Below are positions 7,301 to 15,466 of a stretch of 35,093 nucleotides of DNA, in pieces; the first letter of the stretch is position 1, and each line of letters starts with the position of its first letter. The stretch is taken from assembly GCA_031388245.1 (NCBI GenBank), contig JANNED010000305.1, forward strand, positions 1-35,093. Reading direction: 5' to 3'. Both the position numbers and the translations under genes were made by a program. The notes beneath the pieces were generated by a model. The model saw only the letters and a list, made by a program, of their open reading frames with translations, did no database searches and was not told where the DNA came from. The DNA is from JANMDU01 sp031388245. Lineage in GTDB: Bacteria; Pseudomonadota; Gammaproteobacteria; Burkholderiales; Burkholderiaceae_C.

Positions 7301-8947
7301 ATGGCCAAGCTGTTTCAAGCCCAGTATCCCCCATCGCGCGCTCGGCGTGAGGTCTGGCTGGCCGTGGCGCTGGCGCATGTGGCGGCACTCTGGGTGATCA
7401 GTATGTATTGGCCAGTGCAGCGCATCATCAGCAATGTGGTGGTGCAGATATTTCGGCCTAGCGCGCAGGCAGCTGCGGTGAATGGCCAACCAGACAAGCA
7501 GGCCGTGGACAGCGCTGTTTTACCCGTGCTGCCCGATAGATCGGCTGCAGCCACCCCGATCCAGCGCGGCATCACACAGCAGCGCAGCTTGCAAAGCAGC
7601 AGCGAGCTGAGTTGGCCCGCGCTCACCATCGAGGCGAGCACGCCTTTGCAAACCACCAGCCAATTGCCCACGCTCAAGCCTTCGCGCAAACGCGCCCGCG
7701 CTGCAGCAGCCAAACTCAAGGCGAGGCCATCGCCTGAAACGACCGCCGCATTGGACACGCCGATCCGCGTGCGAGAAGAGCCGATCTTGCTCGCCTCACC
7801 AACGCCACAGCCCACCCCTGTTCCCGTGCCTGAGCCGACACCAGCGCCGATTCCTGCACCAGCACCAGCGCCGGTTCCTGCACCCGCACCTGCACCTGCA
7901 CCTGCACCTGCACCTGCACCCTCGCCAATACCTGTCACGCCCCCTCCAGCGCCCCCACCGCCAGTTCCTGCACCCACGCCAGCGCCAGTACCTCCTCCTC
8001 CAGCACCTGTGCCGCCACCCCCAGCGCCTCCTCCTCCAGCGCCCCCATCGCCAGCACCCGTCTCCGTCCCTGTCCCTGTGCTACCGCCTCCCACGCCAGC
8101 GCCCGTGCCCGTCGCTGTGCCTTCTCCTCCCGTTCCTCCTCCACCAGTGCCGCCCGCACCCGCACCAGTACCCGCACCCGCTCCGACCCCACCACCGCGC
8201 GCTCCCGCGCCGCCAGCCGTCGCGGCGCAACCCACTCCTGCGCCAACCGTCACACCAGCACCAGCGCCAACAATCGCCGCGCCACGCACCACACCGAGCA
8301 CGGCCAGTGCCGCACCTGCTACCAGCCTGCCTTCAGCGCCCAACACGCTAGGCGCTCAGAGCGCAACAGCATCGCCACCCACCAACGCGGCTGCACCCGC
8401 CACCGCAGCCGGCGCAGCGATCAGCGCACCCTCTGGCAATGTCGCCACAGGGGTCAGCACTGGTGCTGCAGCCGGCTCACCAGCTGGCTCCCCCAGCGGC
8501 ACACCATCTGGCTCAGTAACAGGTTCAACCACAGGCTCAACCACAGGTTCAGCGACAGGTTCAGCGACAGGTGGCAACACCGGCGCGGCATCTGGCTCAG
8601 GCATAGCGGGTGTGGTGTCTAACCCGCCCCTTGCCGTGCTGCCGCCGTCAAATGCCAGCTCCGCGCCGCGCCCGCAGCTCAATCTGAATTTGCCGCGCAC
8701 CTTCCCTTACACACCGCCCACAGCGCTGCCCCGCCGAAGCATTTCAGAAATGGCCAACGAGCAATTGCGCCGCACGCCACGCGATCCACTGGCCGATGGC
8801 ATGGAAAGCGCCAGCAGCATCGATTGCGCCAAAGATGCCACGGCCCAAGGCCGCGACAACAAAATCAATGACACCACCAGCACCGCAGGCCTGATGAACA
8901 TCGGCCCGCTCTTGAAACGTACCATCGAGGAGAAATGTCGAAAATGA
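7301..8947 (+). CDS. Proline-rich TonB-like energy-transducer protein
   Basis: 548 residues from ATG 7301 (MAKLFQAQYPPSRARREVW); upstream codons in the frame run into purL and are not used. Layout: short basic N-terminus; one membrane anchor at about 18-37 containing His26, as in TonB; a spacer; a very long Pro/Ala/Val-rich rod at about 167-330 (many PAPAPA and PPPAPP units); an Ala/Gly/Ser/Thr-rich stretch with GS.TGSTTGS-type repeats at about 393-427; and a C-terminal part at about 457-548 with PRDPLADGMESASSIDC and GLLKRTIEEKC-like ends. I do not see the usual TonB C-terminal domain, and the Ser of the SxxxH anchor motif is Val22. It overlaps exbB by 13 bases, so it is the first gene of the operon. 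A TonB-like role in outer-membrane transport is inferred from position and architecture. Confidence 0.75.
   Translation: MAKLFQAQYPPSRARREVWLAVALAHVAALWVISMYWPVQRIISNVVVQIFRPSAQAAAVNGQPDKQAVDSAVLPVLPDRSAAATPIQRGITQQRSLQSSSELSWPALTIEASTPLQTTSQLPTLKPSRKRARAAAAKLKARPSPETTAALDTPIRVREEPILLASPTPQPTPVPVPEPTPAPIPAPAPAPVPAPAPAPAPAPAPAPSPIPVTPPPAPPPPVPAPTPAPVPPPPAPVPPPPAPPPPAPPSPAPVSVPVPVLPPPTPAPVPVAVPSPPVPPPPVPPAPAPVPAPAPTPPPRAPAPPAVAAQPTPAPTVTPAPAPTIAAPRTTPSTASAAPATSLPSAPNTLGAQSATASPPTNAAAPATAAGAAISAPSGNVATGVSTGAAAGSPAGSPSGTPSGSVTGSTTGSTTGSATGSATGGNTGAASGSGIAGVVSNPPLAVLPPSNASSAPRPQLNLNLPRTFPYTPPTALPRRSISEMANEQLRRTPRDPLADGMESASSIDCAKDATAQGRDNKINDTTSTAGLMNIGPLLKRTIEEKCRK
7797..8280 (+). repeat. Proline-rich tandem coding repeat
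   Basis: Short reiterated units, including a run of CCTGCA/CCTGCACC hexamers at about 7866-7920, encode the Pro-Ala rod of the TonB-like protein. The strand bias leaves long spurious open frames on the other strand. Confidence 0.85.
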
Positions 8948-9708
8948 TGCTCATCAACTCAGCCCAAGCGCAAACTGTGTCCACCCAGCTCAGCGCCATC
9001 ACGCAAACTTTTGCCAATACGGTCACCCAAACCACGCAGCAAGCCGCCAATCCGTATGGCTTGGGCGCAATTTGGGGGCAGGGCGATTGGGTGGCCAAGC
9101 TTTGCCTCTTGCTGCTCATCATCATGAGCGTGGCCAGTTGGGCAGTGATCGTGCGCAAATTCATTGAGCTGCGCAAAACTGAAGCCCACAACAAGGCAGC
9201 GCATGCAGCCTTTGACAACATCACCACGGTGGGCGCGAATCTGGCCAAGCTCGGCACAGACAACCCCCTTCGTTTCGTGAACGACAGCGGCGCAGACGCC
9301 GTGCGCCAATATGCCGCATTAAAGCCGCGCGTGGATTACGACACATGGTTGATCCGCGCCATTGAAAGCGCCTTAAGCCGTGTGCAAACCCGCATGCAAG
9401 ATGGCCTCGCGCTGTTGGCCACGATTGGCTCCACCGCTCCATTCGTGGGCCTGTTTGGCACGGTGTGGGCGATTTACTCAGCGCTCATCAAAATCGGTGC
9501 CAGCGGCCAAGCCTCGATTGATCGCGTGGCCGGCCCCGTGGGCGAGGCGCTGATCATGACGGCCATTGGCTTGGCTGTGGCCGTGCCCGCTGTGTTTGGC
9601 TACAACTGGCTGTTGCGCAAAAACAAGCTCGCACTCGAGAGCATGCGCAGCTTCGGCAGCAAGCTGCACATCGTCTTGCTTGCCACAGAAAAGCACGAGG
9701 ACAAATAA
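8935..9708 (+). CDS. exbB: MotA/TolQ/ExbB proton channel family protein
   Basis: 257 residues with an ExbB layout: an N-terminal segment, a first membrane helix at about 53-75 (AKLCLLLLIIMSVASWAVIV), a large cytoplasmic loop, then two helices at about 160-185 (LALLATIGSTAPFVGLFGTV) and 200-225 (GEALIMTAIGLAVAVPAVFGY). The family TIGSTAPFVGLFGTVWAI and GPVGEALIMTAIGL signatures are present. With ExbD it forms the proton channel that energises TonB in the inner membrane. AGGAG at 8928-8932 is two bases from ATG 8935 and eleven from ATG 8944, so either may be used. exbD1 begins directly after the stop. Confidence 0.94.
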   Translation: MSKMMLINSAQAQTVSTQLSAITQTFANTVTQTTQQAANPYGLGAIWGQGDWVAKLCLLLLIIMSVASWAVIVRKFIELRKTEAHNKAAHAAFDNITTVGANLAKLGTDNPLRFVNDSGADAVRQYAALKPRVDYDTWLIRAIESALSRVQTRMQDGLALLATIGSTAPFVGLFGTVWAIYSALIKIGASGQASIDRVAGPVGEALIMTAIGLAVAVPAVFGYNWLLRKNKLALESMRSFGSKLHIVLLATEKHEDK

Positions 9709-10161
9709 ATGGCACTTTCCCTGCAAAACCCTGATACAGATGAGGAAGGTTGGCTCGCCGAGATCAACACCACGCCTTTGGTGGATGTGATGCTGGTGCT
9801 GCTGATCATCTTCTTGCTCACCGTGCCGGTGGTGAGCGCCAGCGTGAATCTGCGCCTGCCGGTGCAAACCGCGCAGCAACAAGACACCAGCGGCGATTAT
9901 GTGATCGTGAGCATCAATGCGCGAGGGGAGCTGTTTTTAAATGACAGCTTCATGCCCGACGTATCGGTGCTCTCCAGCCAAATCGCGCCATTGGCCAGCC
10001 GTCAGAGCCGCGTGCAGCTGCACATCCGCGCTGACGGCGATGCACCTTACAGTGCGATTGCGCCCGTGATTGATATGGCGCAAGGCTTGGGCTTTGCGCA
10101 GGTGAGCTTGCTCGCTGAGCCCAGCGCTGCCATCCAGCCGCTTGCTTCGCCAAAGCAATAA
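9709..10161 (+). CDS. exbD: ExbD/TolR family protein, first copy
   Basis: 150 residues: cytoplasmic N-terminus with EINTTPLVDVMLVLLIIF, in which Asp26 matches the protonatable Asp of E. coli ExbD, one membrane helix (about 25-45) and a periplasmic domain. The ATG directly abuts the exbB stop and GAGGA (9696-9700) precedes it. The partner gene downstream is a second exbD; such exbB-exbD1-exbD2 orders are known from Xanthomonas, where they serve TonB-dependent iron uptake. Confidence 0.94.
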   Translation: MALSLQNPDTDEEGWLAEINTTPLVDVMLVLLIIFLLTVPVVSASVNLRLPVQTAQQQDTSGDYVIVSINARGELFLNDSFMPDVSVLSSQIAPLASRQSRVQLHIRADGDAPYSAIAPVIDMAQGLGFAQVSLLAEPSAAIQPLASPKQ

Positions 10162-10164
10162 ATC

Positions 10165-10581
10165 ATGAAGCTCTATCCCGCTTCGCTGTACAGCAACCCT
10201 GCGCAAAATACCGAGGCGCAGCCCATGGTGGAGATGAACACCACGCCGCTGATCGATGTGTTGCTGGTGCTGCTCGTGATGCTGATCATCACGATCCCGA
10301 TGCAATTGCATTCTGTGCCGCTGGATATGCCCTCTCAAAGCAGCCATGCTTTGCCTGAGCTGATCCGTGTGCAAATTGATGCCAATGGTTTCGTGCGCTG
10401 GGATGGCGAGCTGATCACCTCAGAGGCCACGCTCGATGAGCGCATGCGAGCCGCTGCACAATGGCCACGCCAGCCAGAAATTCACATCACCCCCGAGCCC
10501 AATACCCCCTATGCCTTGGTTGTAACCATGACAGCGCTGGCGCAAAAAATGGGTCTGCGACAAGTGGGTGTGGTGAATTAG
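10165..10581 (+). CDS. exbD2: ExbD/TolR family protein, second copy
   Basis: 138 residues with the same plan: EMNTTPLIDVLLVLLVMLII, membrane helix at about 28-48 with Asp31 equivalent to the ExbD channel Asp, and a periplasmic domain ending GLRQVGVVN. It starts three bases after exbD1 stops and is clearly diverged from it, which fits two non-identical ExbD subunits in one complex rather than a recent duplication. Last gene of the operon; an N17 repeat follows ten bases after its stop. Confidence 0.92.
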   Translation: MKLYPASLYSNPAQNTEAQPMVEMNTTPLIDVLLVLLVMLIITIPMQLHSVPLDMPSQSSHALPELIRVQIDANGFVRWDGELITSEATLDERMRAAAQWPRQPEIHITPEPNTPYALVVTMTALAQKMGLRQVGVVN

Positions 10582-10590
10582 CCGCCTATT

Positions 10591-10633
10591 TTTTGATAGC
10601 AAACTAGGTAACAAATACGCCGGCTTATTCTTT
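10591..10633 (+). repeat. Dispersed N17 element, copy a (intergenic)
   Basis: TTTTGATAGCA (10591-10601), 17 bases, GCCGGC (10619-10624), then TTATTC. It fills most of the 61-base gap between exbD2 and the LacI-type gene. Confidence 0.8.
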
Positions 10634-10642
10634 GAAAGTACC

Positions 10643-11668
10643 ATGTCTATCCAAGCTCTTGCGGATTCTCTCGGTCTCTCCATCTCGACGGTTTCGCGCT
10701 CGCTCAATGGCTATACCGATGTGAGCGCTGCCACGCGGCAGAGGGTGTTTGATGCGGCCAAGGCGATGAATTATTCGCCGCATCCGGTGGCGCATCGCTT
10801 GGCCACCGGCAAGACGGGGGCGATCGCTATCCTCAATCCAGCGCGTGCAGGCCATGCCATCGATGGCAGCGCAGCGCTGTTGCACACGGGTGTGGTGCAA
10901 GTGATGCGAGAGCACAAATACTTTGTGCTTTCCCTGACTTTACCCACCGGCGATGATGAATTGCCTGAGCTAGAGCGATTGTTGGCCGCTCGGCTGGTCG
11001 ATGGCTTTGTGCTCACGCGCATGCGCACCGACGACAGCCGTGCTCGCTTGTTGCAAAGCCGCAAAATCCCTTTCGTTGCGCATGGCCGCACCCTGGCCAA
11101 TGCGCCGCATGCTTGGGTGGATATCGATCAGGAAGGCAGCACAGCGCAGGCCACAGCCGCTTTGATCGCGCTCGGGCATCGCCGGATCGCTTTCATCAAT
11201 GGCTTGGCGCACATGACATTTGCGCATTTGCGCGAACAGGGGTTTCGGCGAGCCCTAGAGCAAAGCAATCTGCCTGTGGCAGATTGCCCGATTCACTACA
11301 CCGATCTCACGGGAGTATTGGGCCGCCATGTGGCTGCGCAACAGCTTGCGCAGAGTGCTGCGCAGCGCCCCACAGCCTTTGTGTGCGTGAGCGATGCCCT
11401 GGCGCTCGGTGTGATGGCGGCTGTGCGAGAAGCAGGTTTGCAAGTTGGGCGCGATGTATCGGTGATTGGAGCCGGCAACACCGAGGTGGGGCAACTGGCT
11501 GACCCACCGCTGGCCAGCATTGAGCATGATTTGCTCTCGCATGGCCAGCACATTGCCCATTTGCTGCTCAGGCACATCGCTGGCGAGGATGGCGCTGGAC
11601 TCCACAGAATGGAGGCGCCGCGCTTGCTGCTCCGGCCCACCGTGGCTGTTGCGCCAGCGCGTTCGTAA
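10643..11668 (+). CDS. LacI-family transcriptional regulator
   Basis: 341 residues. The N-terminus is a classic LacI helix-turn-helix with hinge: SIQALADSLGLSISTVSRSLNG, then VSAATRQRVFDAAKAMNYSPHPVAHRLATGKTGAIAI. The rest is a periplasmic-binding-protein-like sugar-sensing domain (SVIGAGNTEVGQLADPPLASIEHD near the end). It probably controls carbohydrate genes. The ROK kinase gene 65 bases downstream on the same strand is the obvious candidate target or partner, but no operator could be identified. There is no clear ribosome site; an N17 repeat sits immediately upstream. Confidence 0.92.
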   Translation: MSIQALADSLGLSISTVSRSLNGYTDVSAATRQRVFDAAKAMNYSPHPVAHRLATGKTGAIAILNPARAGHAIDGSAALLHTGVVQVMREHKYFVLSLTLPTGDDELPELERLLAARLVDGFVLTRMRTDDSRARLLQSRKIPFVAHGRTLANAPHAWVDIDQEGSTAQATAALIALGHRRIAFINGLAHMTFAHLREQGFRRALEQSNLPVADCPIHYTDLTGVLGRHVAAQQLAQSAAQRPTAFVCVSDALALGVMAAVREAGLQVGRDVSVIGAGNTEVGQLADPPLASIEHDLLSHGQHIAHLLLRHIAGEDGAGLHRMEAPRLLLRPTVAVAPARS

Positions 11669-11733
11669 CGGTTTCGTTCCAAGCCAGGGCAAGCCTCGTC
11701 TCATCCCCAGCGTTCGCATCACATAATCAACGC

Positions 11734-12699
11734 ATGCAAACTCACACCCCCTCGCCCGCACTGCACGCCTGTGTTGATATCGGCGGCACGAAAGTGGCCG
11801 TCTCGTTGGCAGATGCGCAATCGTCTGCCACGCGCACACTGCATGCTCGCATTGCGCAGCCCACGGCCAAAGAGGGCAGCAATGATGCGCTCGCTTTGCA
11901 AATCATCCGTTTGATCGATGCCAGCTTGGCGCAAATGGGCGCGGAGCGCTCACAGGTGGCCAGTGTGGGCATTTCCAGCTGCGGCCCGTTTATTGTGAAC
12001 CAAGGCAAGGTGGAGTTGGCAGCGCCCAACATCTGCGGCGGCTTGGCCGGCACGGCGCGCGGCCTGCCTAACGATTGGCAAACCGCTGTGCTGCAAGCGC
12101 CGATGGCCGCGCTGTATCCCCACGTACGTGTGGAAAACGATTGCATTGGCGCCTTGGAGGCGGAGCGGCAATGGGGCGCCTTGCAAGATGTGACAAACTG
12201 CGCTTACGTGACCTGGAGCACCGGCATTGGCATGGGCTTGTGTGTGGATGGGCATGTGCTGCGCGGCAAAAACGGCAATGCTGGCCACGGCGGGCATATG
12301 TTTGTGAGCGACAATTTTGATGCGCTGTGTGGCTGCGGCAACATCGGGGATTTGGAAGGCTTGGTCGCTGGCAATGCCATCGAGCGGCGTTTTGCACAAG
12401 ATGCCACTTCACTTTTCATAGCATACCGCGCAGGAAATACGCCGGCGATTGATCATATTCATGCCTTATGTCGCGATATGGGGCGCGCCCTGTACAACCT
12501 GATCGTTACCCTCGATCTGGAGCGCATCAGCTTAGGCGGCAGCGTGTTTTGGCACAACCAAGATATTCTTTTGCCGCTTTTGCAACGCGAAATTTCAGGC
12601 AAATTACCTTCACTCACCCAGGGCTGCGAGCTCGTGCCGGCTGGGTTGGGATTGCAGGTGGGTGATTTGGGGGCGCTGGCGTTGACGCAAGCCAGCTAA
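11734..12699 (+). CDS. ROK-family sugar kinase
   Basis: 321 residues. The phosphate-binding VDIGGTKVAVSLAD is at about 12-25, the catalytic Asp is in VENDCIGALEAE, and STGIGMGLCVDG and the GHGGHMF His motif follow. The ROK zinc site normally reads CxCGxxGCxE; here it is CGCGNIGDLEG, so Cys199 and Cys201 are present but the third Cys is Asp206. The C-terminus is typical (RALYNLIVTLDLERISLGGSVFW). It phosphorylates a hexose or amino sugar in the cytoplasm; which one is unknown. It follows a LacI-type gene, consistent with a small catabolic operon. Residues of about 227-242 fall in a copy of the dispersed N17 element. Confidence 0.9.
   Translation: MQTHTPSPALHACVDIGGTKVAVSLADAQSSATRTLHARIAQPTAKEGSNDALALQIIRLIDASLAQMGAERSQVASVGISSCGPFIVNQGKVELAAPNICGGLAGTARGLPNDWQTAVLQAPMAALYPHVRVENDCIGALEAERQWGALQDVTNCAYVTWSTGIGMGLCVDGHVLRGKNGNAGHGGHMFVSDNFDALCGCGNIGDLEGLVAGNAIERRFAQDATSLFIAYRAGNTPAIDHIHALCRDMGRALYNLIVTLDLERISLGGSVFWHNQDILLPLLQREISGKLPSLTQGCELVPAGLGLQVGDLGALALTQAS
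12412..12458 (+). repeat. Dispersed N17 element, copy d, inside the ROK kinase gene
   Basis: TTTTCATAGCA (12413-12423), 17 bases, GCCGGC (12441-12446). I count 26 of 34 bases identical to copy a. Read in the kinase frame as FIAYRAGNTPAIDHI. Confidence 0.6.
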
Positions 12700-12706
12700 G
12701 AAACGC

Positions 12707-14113
12707 TCACTTTTTCTTCGCAGGCCGCGCCCAATTCGCGATAGACACCTGTTTGCCCCGCGCCACGGTCAAAGCGCCGGCAGGCGTGTTTTTCGTGATC
12801 GTGGAGCCGCCGCCAATCGTGCCGCCTGTGCCTAAAGTGACGGGCGCCACCAGCACGCAATTGCTCCCCACGTGCACATCCGCTTCGATCACGGTGCGGT
12901 GTTTGTTGGCGCCGTCATAGTTGGCGGTGATCGAGCCTGCGCCGTAGTTCACGCGCTCGCCTACCGTTGCATCGCCCAGATAGGCGAGATGGTTGGCTTT
13001 CGCGCCTTGAGCCAGCGTGGCATTTTTCACTTCGACGAAATTACCGATGTGGACATCTTCGCCCAGTTGCGCACCCGGACGCAAGCGAGCATACGGGCCG
13101 ATCAACGAACCGGCGCCGATGCTGACACCTTCTTTGCCACCGTCAATGTGCGTGAACGGATGGATCACCACGCCTGCGCCAATCTTGCAATTGGCGATAC
13201 AGCAATGCGCACCAATGCGCACATCATCTGCCAATGTCACAACACCTTCAAACACGCAGCCCACATCAATGCTCACATCTTGGCCACACTGCAATTCGCC
13301 GCGCAGATCAAAGCGTGCGGCATCCATGATGCGCACACCTTGCGCCATGAATCGATAAGCCGTTCGCTTTTGATAGGCGCGTTCGAGCTCTTGCAGTTGC
13401 TCGGGGCTGTTGATGCCGGCCACTTGCAGGCCGTCGGTGGTTTTGAGCGCCACGCAGCCCGTGCCATCGGAGGCCGCCATTTTGACGATATCCGTCAAAT
13501 AGTATTCACCTTGAGCGTTGTCGTTGTTGAGCTGTCCAAGCCATGTTTTCAGCTGCGCCGTGGGCGCAGCCATCACGCCGCTGTACCACTCTTGGATGTC
13601 GCGCTGTGCAGGCGTGGCATCTTTGTGCTCCACAATGCCTTGCACGGCATGGCCTGCGCCGTCAGCATCGCACAAGATGCGGCCATAGCCCGCCGGATCG
13701 CCGTATTCAACGGTAAGCAGAGCCAGTTTGTGGCCTGCGCAGGCTGCGCAAAGGTTTTTCAATGCCTCGGCCTCGATCAAAGGCACATCGCCATTCAAAA
13801 TCAGCGTGATGCCATCTTCGCCCAGCTCTGGCAAGGCCTGCTGCACAGCATGGCCCGTGCCGCGCTGCGGCTCTTGGCGCACATTTTTTAGATCAATAAA
13901 GCCGATTGCCGGCATGTTATCTGCATAGTATGCTATCACTTCAGGAGCGCCATGCCCACTGATGAGAATCACGCGGCGGGGCTGCAATCGCGCGGCAGTG
14001 GCCAACACATGGCCTAGCAAGGCGCGCCCGGCGAGTTTGTGCAACACTTTAGGCACTTTACTTTTCATGCGGGTGCCTTTGCCCGCAGCCATGATCACAA
14101 TGTCAAGATTCAT
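12707..14113 (-). CDS. glmU: Bifunctional UDP-N-acetylglucosamine pyrophosphorylase / glucosamine-1-phosphate N-acetyltransferase
   Basis: 468 residues from ATG 14113 (MNLDIVIMAAGKGTRM), preceded by AAGGA five to six bases upstream. The N-terminal half has the nucleotidyltransferase motif AAGKGTRMKSKVPKVLHKLAG and ILNGDVPLI; the C-terminal half is a left-handed beta-helix acetyltransferase with many hexapeptide repeats (GAGSLIGPYARLRPGAQLGEDVHIGNFVEVKN, YLGDATVGERVNYGAGSITANYDG). It makes UDP-GlcNAc for peptidoglycan and LPS. Residues about 58-76 (VIAYYADNMPAIGFIDL) between SGHGAPE and VRQEPQRGTGHAVQ coincide with an N17 element and look like an insertion beside the nucleotide-binding region. 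The 5' end overlaps the divergent lipoprotein gene. Confidence 0.96.
   Translation of the reverse strand: MNLDIVIMAAGKGTRMKSKVPKVLHKLAGRALLGHVLATAARLQPRRVILISGHGAPEVIAYYADNMPAIGFIDLKNVRQEPQRGTGHAVQQALPELGEDGITLILNGDVPLIEAEALKNLCAACAGHKLALLTVEYGDPAGYGRILCDADGAGHAVQGIVEHKDATPAQRDIQEWYSGVMAAPTAQLKTWLGQLNNDNAQGEYYLTDIVKMAASDGTGCVALKTTDGLQVAGINSPEQLQELERAYQKRTAYRFMAQGVRIMDAARFDLRGELQCGQDVSIDVGCVFEGVVTLADDVRIGAHCCIANCKIGAGVVIHPFTHIDGGKEGVSIGAGSLIGPYARLRPGAQLGEDVHIGNFVEVKNATLAQGAKANHLAYLGDATVGERVNYGAGSITANYDGANKHRTVIEADVHVGSNCVLVAPVTLGTGGTIGGGSTITKNTPAGALTVARGKQVSIANWARPAKKK
13888..13941 (-). repeat. Dispersed N17 element, copy e, inside glmU
   Basis: On the minus strand: GTGATAGCA (13931-13939), 17 bases (13914-13930), GCCGGC (13908-13913), then AATCGGCTTTATTGAT. 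Read in sense as IAYYADNMPAIGFID. Confidence 0.8.
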
Positions 14114-14978
14114 TTCCATCCTTCGCCTCACAGCCCTGATTATCGCGGCAAGCCTGTTGGGCGCCTGCAGCGCTGTGAAGCTGGCTTACAACCAAGCCCC
14201 TGATCTCACGTATTGGTGGCTTGATGGCTATTTTGATTTCAACGAGCAGCAAACGCCCAAGGTGCGCGATGAGCTGGCCCGCCTCTTTGCTTGGCATCGT
14301 GCCAACGAGCTGCCCAAAACGGCCGCTTTGCTCGCCGAAGCTGGGCAGCTCATGGCGGGCGAGGTGAGCGCAAGCCAAGCCTGCCGCATCTACAGCCAAG
14401 GCCGAAGCCTGATCGACAACGTGACCAACCAAGCCTTGCCCGGCTTGGCGGACCTCGCGCCGAGCATCACACCCGAACAAATAGCGCATTTGAAACGGAA
14501 ATACGCCAAAAACGCCGAAGAATTCAACCGAGATTACATCCAAGGCACAGCGGCCAGCCGCGATGCCAAGCGTTTGAAGCAATCGGTCGAACGCTCTGAG
14601 ACGCTCTACGGCAAGCTCGATGACCCACAAATCGCGGCCATCAAGCAAGCGCTGGCCACAGCCTCCTTCGATGCCGCTTATTCACTCAAAGAGCGCCAAC
14701 GCCGCCAACAGGAGCTGATCGAGATTTTGACGAATTTAGCGGCAACGAAAGCCAATGCGCAGATCAGCCAGCAAGCGCTGCGTGGCTACATTCAGCGTGC
14801 TTGGGAATCCCCCGATCCAGGCTACCGCGCCTACGCTCAGCGCCTCACGCAGCAGGCTTGTCAGAGCTTTGCCAGCCTGCACGCCAGCACCACGCCTGCT
14901 CAGCGAGCGAACGCGGTGAAAGTGCTCAAGGGATACGAGACAGATTTGCGCATCTTGGCCGGCCTGCGACAGCAATGA
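14100..14978 (+). CDS. DUF6279-family lipoprotein
   Basis: 292 residues from ATG 14100 (ATG 14091 is three codons earlier). A lipoprotein signal ends in SLLGAC with the lipidated Cys at residue 23. The mature protein begins VKLAYNQAPDLTYWWLDGYFDFNEQQ, the typical start of DUF6279 proteins of beta/gammaproteobacteria, and is otherwise helical and charged, without a known catalytic motif. Likely anchored in the outer or inner membrane facing the periplasm; function unknown. Its start lies 14 bases inside the first codons of the oppositely oriented glmU, and neither possible start has a good ribosome site. Confidence 0.82.
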   Translation: MSRFISILRLTALIIAASLLGACSAVKLAYNQAPDLTYWWLDGYFDFNEQQTPKVRDELARLFAWHRANELPKTAALLAEAGQLMAGEVSASQACRIYSQGRSLIDNVTNQALPGLADLAPSITPEQIAHLKRKYAKNAEEFNRDYIQGTAASRDAKRLKQSVERSETLYGKLDDPQIAAIKQALATASFDAAYSLKERQRRQQELIEILTNLAATKANAQISQQALRGYIQRAWESPDPGYRAYAQRLTQQACQSFASLHASTTPAQRANAVKVLKGYETDLRILAGLRQQ

Positions 14979-15025
14979 GCGCTCAGTGCGGCCAGCCTGC
15001 CTAGCGCAGTCAAGCCGCAAAAGGC

Positions 15026-15433
15026 TCAACCCTTGCGCTGGCCCATCCATGCTTTGCGCTCAGCCGGTGTCAAGATGCCGTCTTTGTTGGTGTCGATTTG
15101 ATCAAAATGCTTGGCCAACTGCGGCTTTCTGGCTGCTTCGGCGCGGCTGATGTTGCCATCACCGTCTTGATCGGCTTTGTTGGCTTGGTGATAAGCCTTC
15201 ATTTCTGCGCGAGAGAGCTGGCCATCTTTGTTGGCATCGATGGCATCAAAGTGCTTGCTCAGGGCTGGGCTGGCTTTGGCTTCTTCGCGGGAAATCAGCT
15301 TGTCTTTGTTGGTATCGAGCTTGCGCATACCGCCATGCTTGGGCACATCAGTTTGCGCGAAGCCGCTGGCTGCAGCCAAGCACAGCGTGGTGGCGATGGC
15401 AAGGCGAGAGAGATTTTTTGTGGAAATAGTCAT
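15026..15433 (-). CDS. Secreted EF-hand calcium-binding protein
   Basis: 135 residues with a signal peptide (cleavage near ASGFAQ) and four EF-hand loops in two pairs: DTNKDKLISREE, DANKDGQLSRAE, DQDGDGNISRAE and DTNKDGILTPAE. Loop positions 1, 3, 5 and 12 carry the expected ligands; loop 1 has Lys instead of Gly at position 6 and may bind less well. Expected to be periplasmic and to bind Ca2+; partner unknown. AAGGAG six bases before ATG 15433 fixes the start. It is transcribed in the same direction as the DUF1501/DUF1800 genes, 85 bases downstream of them. Confidence 0.88.
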   Translation of the reverse strand: MTISTKNLSRLAIATTLCLAAASGFAQTDVPKHGGMRKLDTNKDKLISREEAKASPALSKHFDAIDANKDGQLSRAEMKAYHQANKADQDGDGNISRAEAARKPQLAKHFDQIDTNKDGILTPAERKAWMGQRKG

Positions 15434-15466
15434 GCATGCTCCTTGGGTGTAAAAATAATTACTATG

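Noticed and set aside
7315..8346. A 343-codon Gly/Ala-rich frame on the minus strand
   Set aside because: It is the mirror of the proline-rich repeat in the tonB-like gene; no ribosome site and no protein family resemblance.
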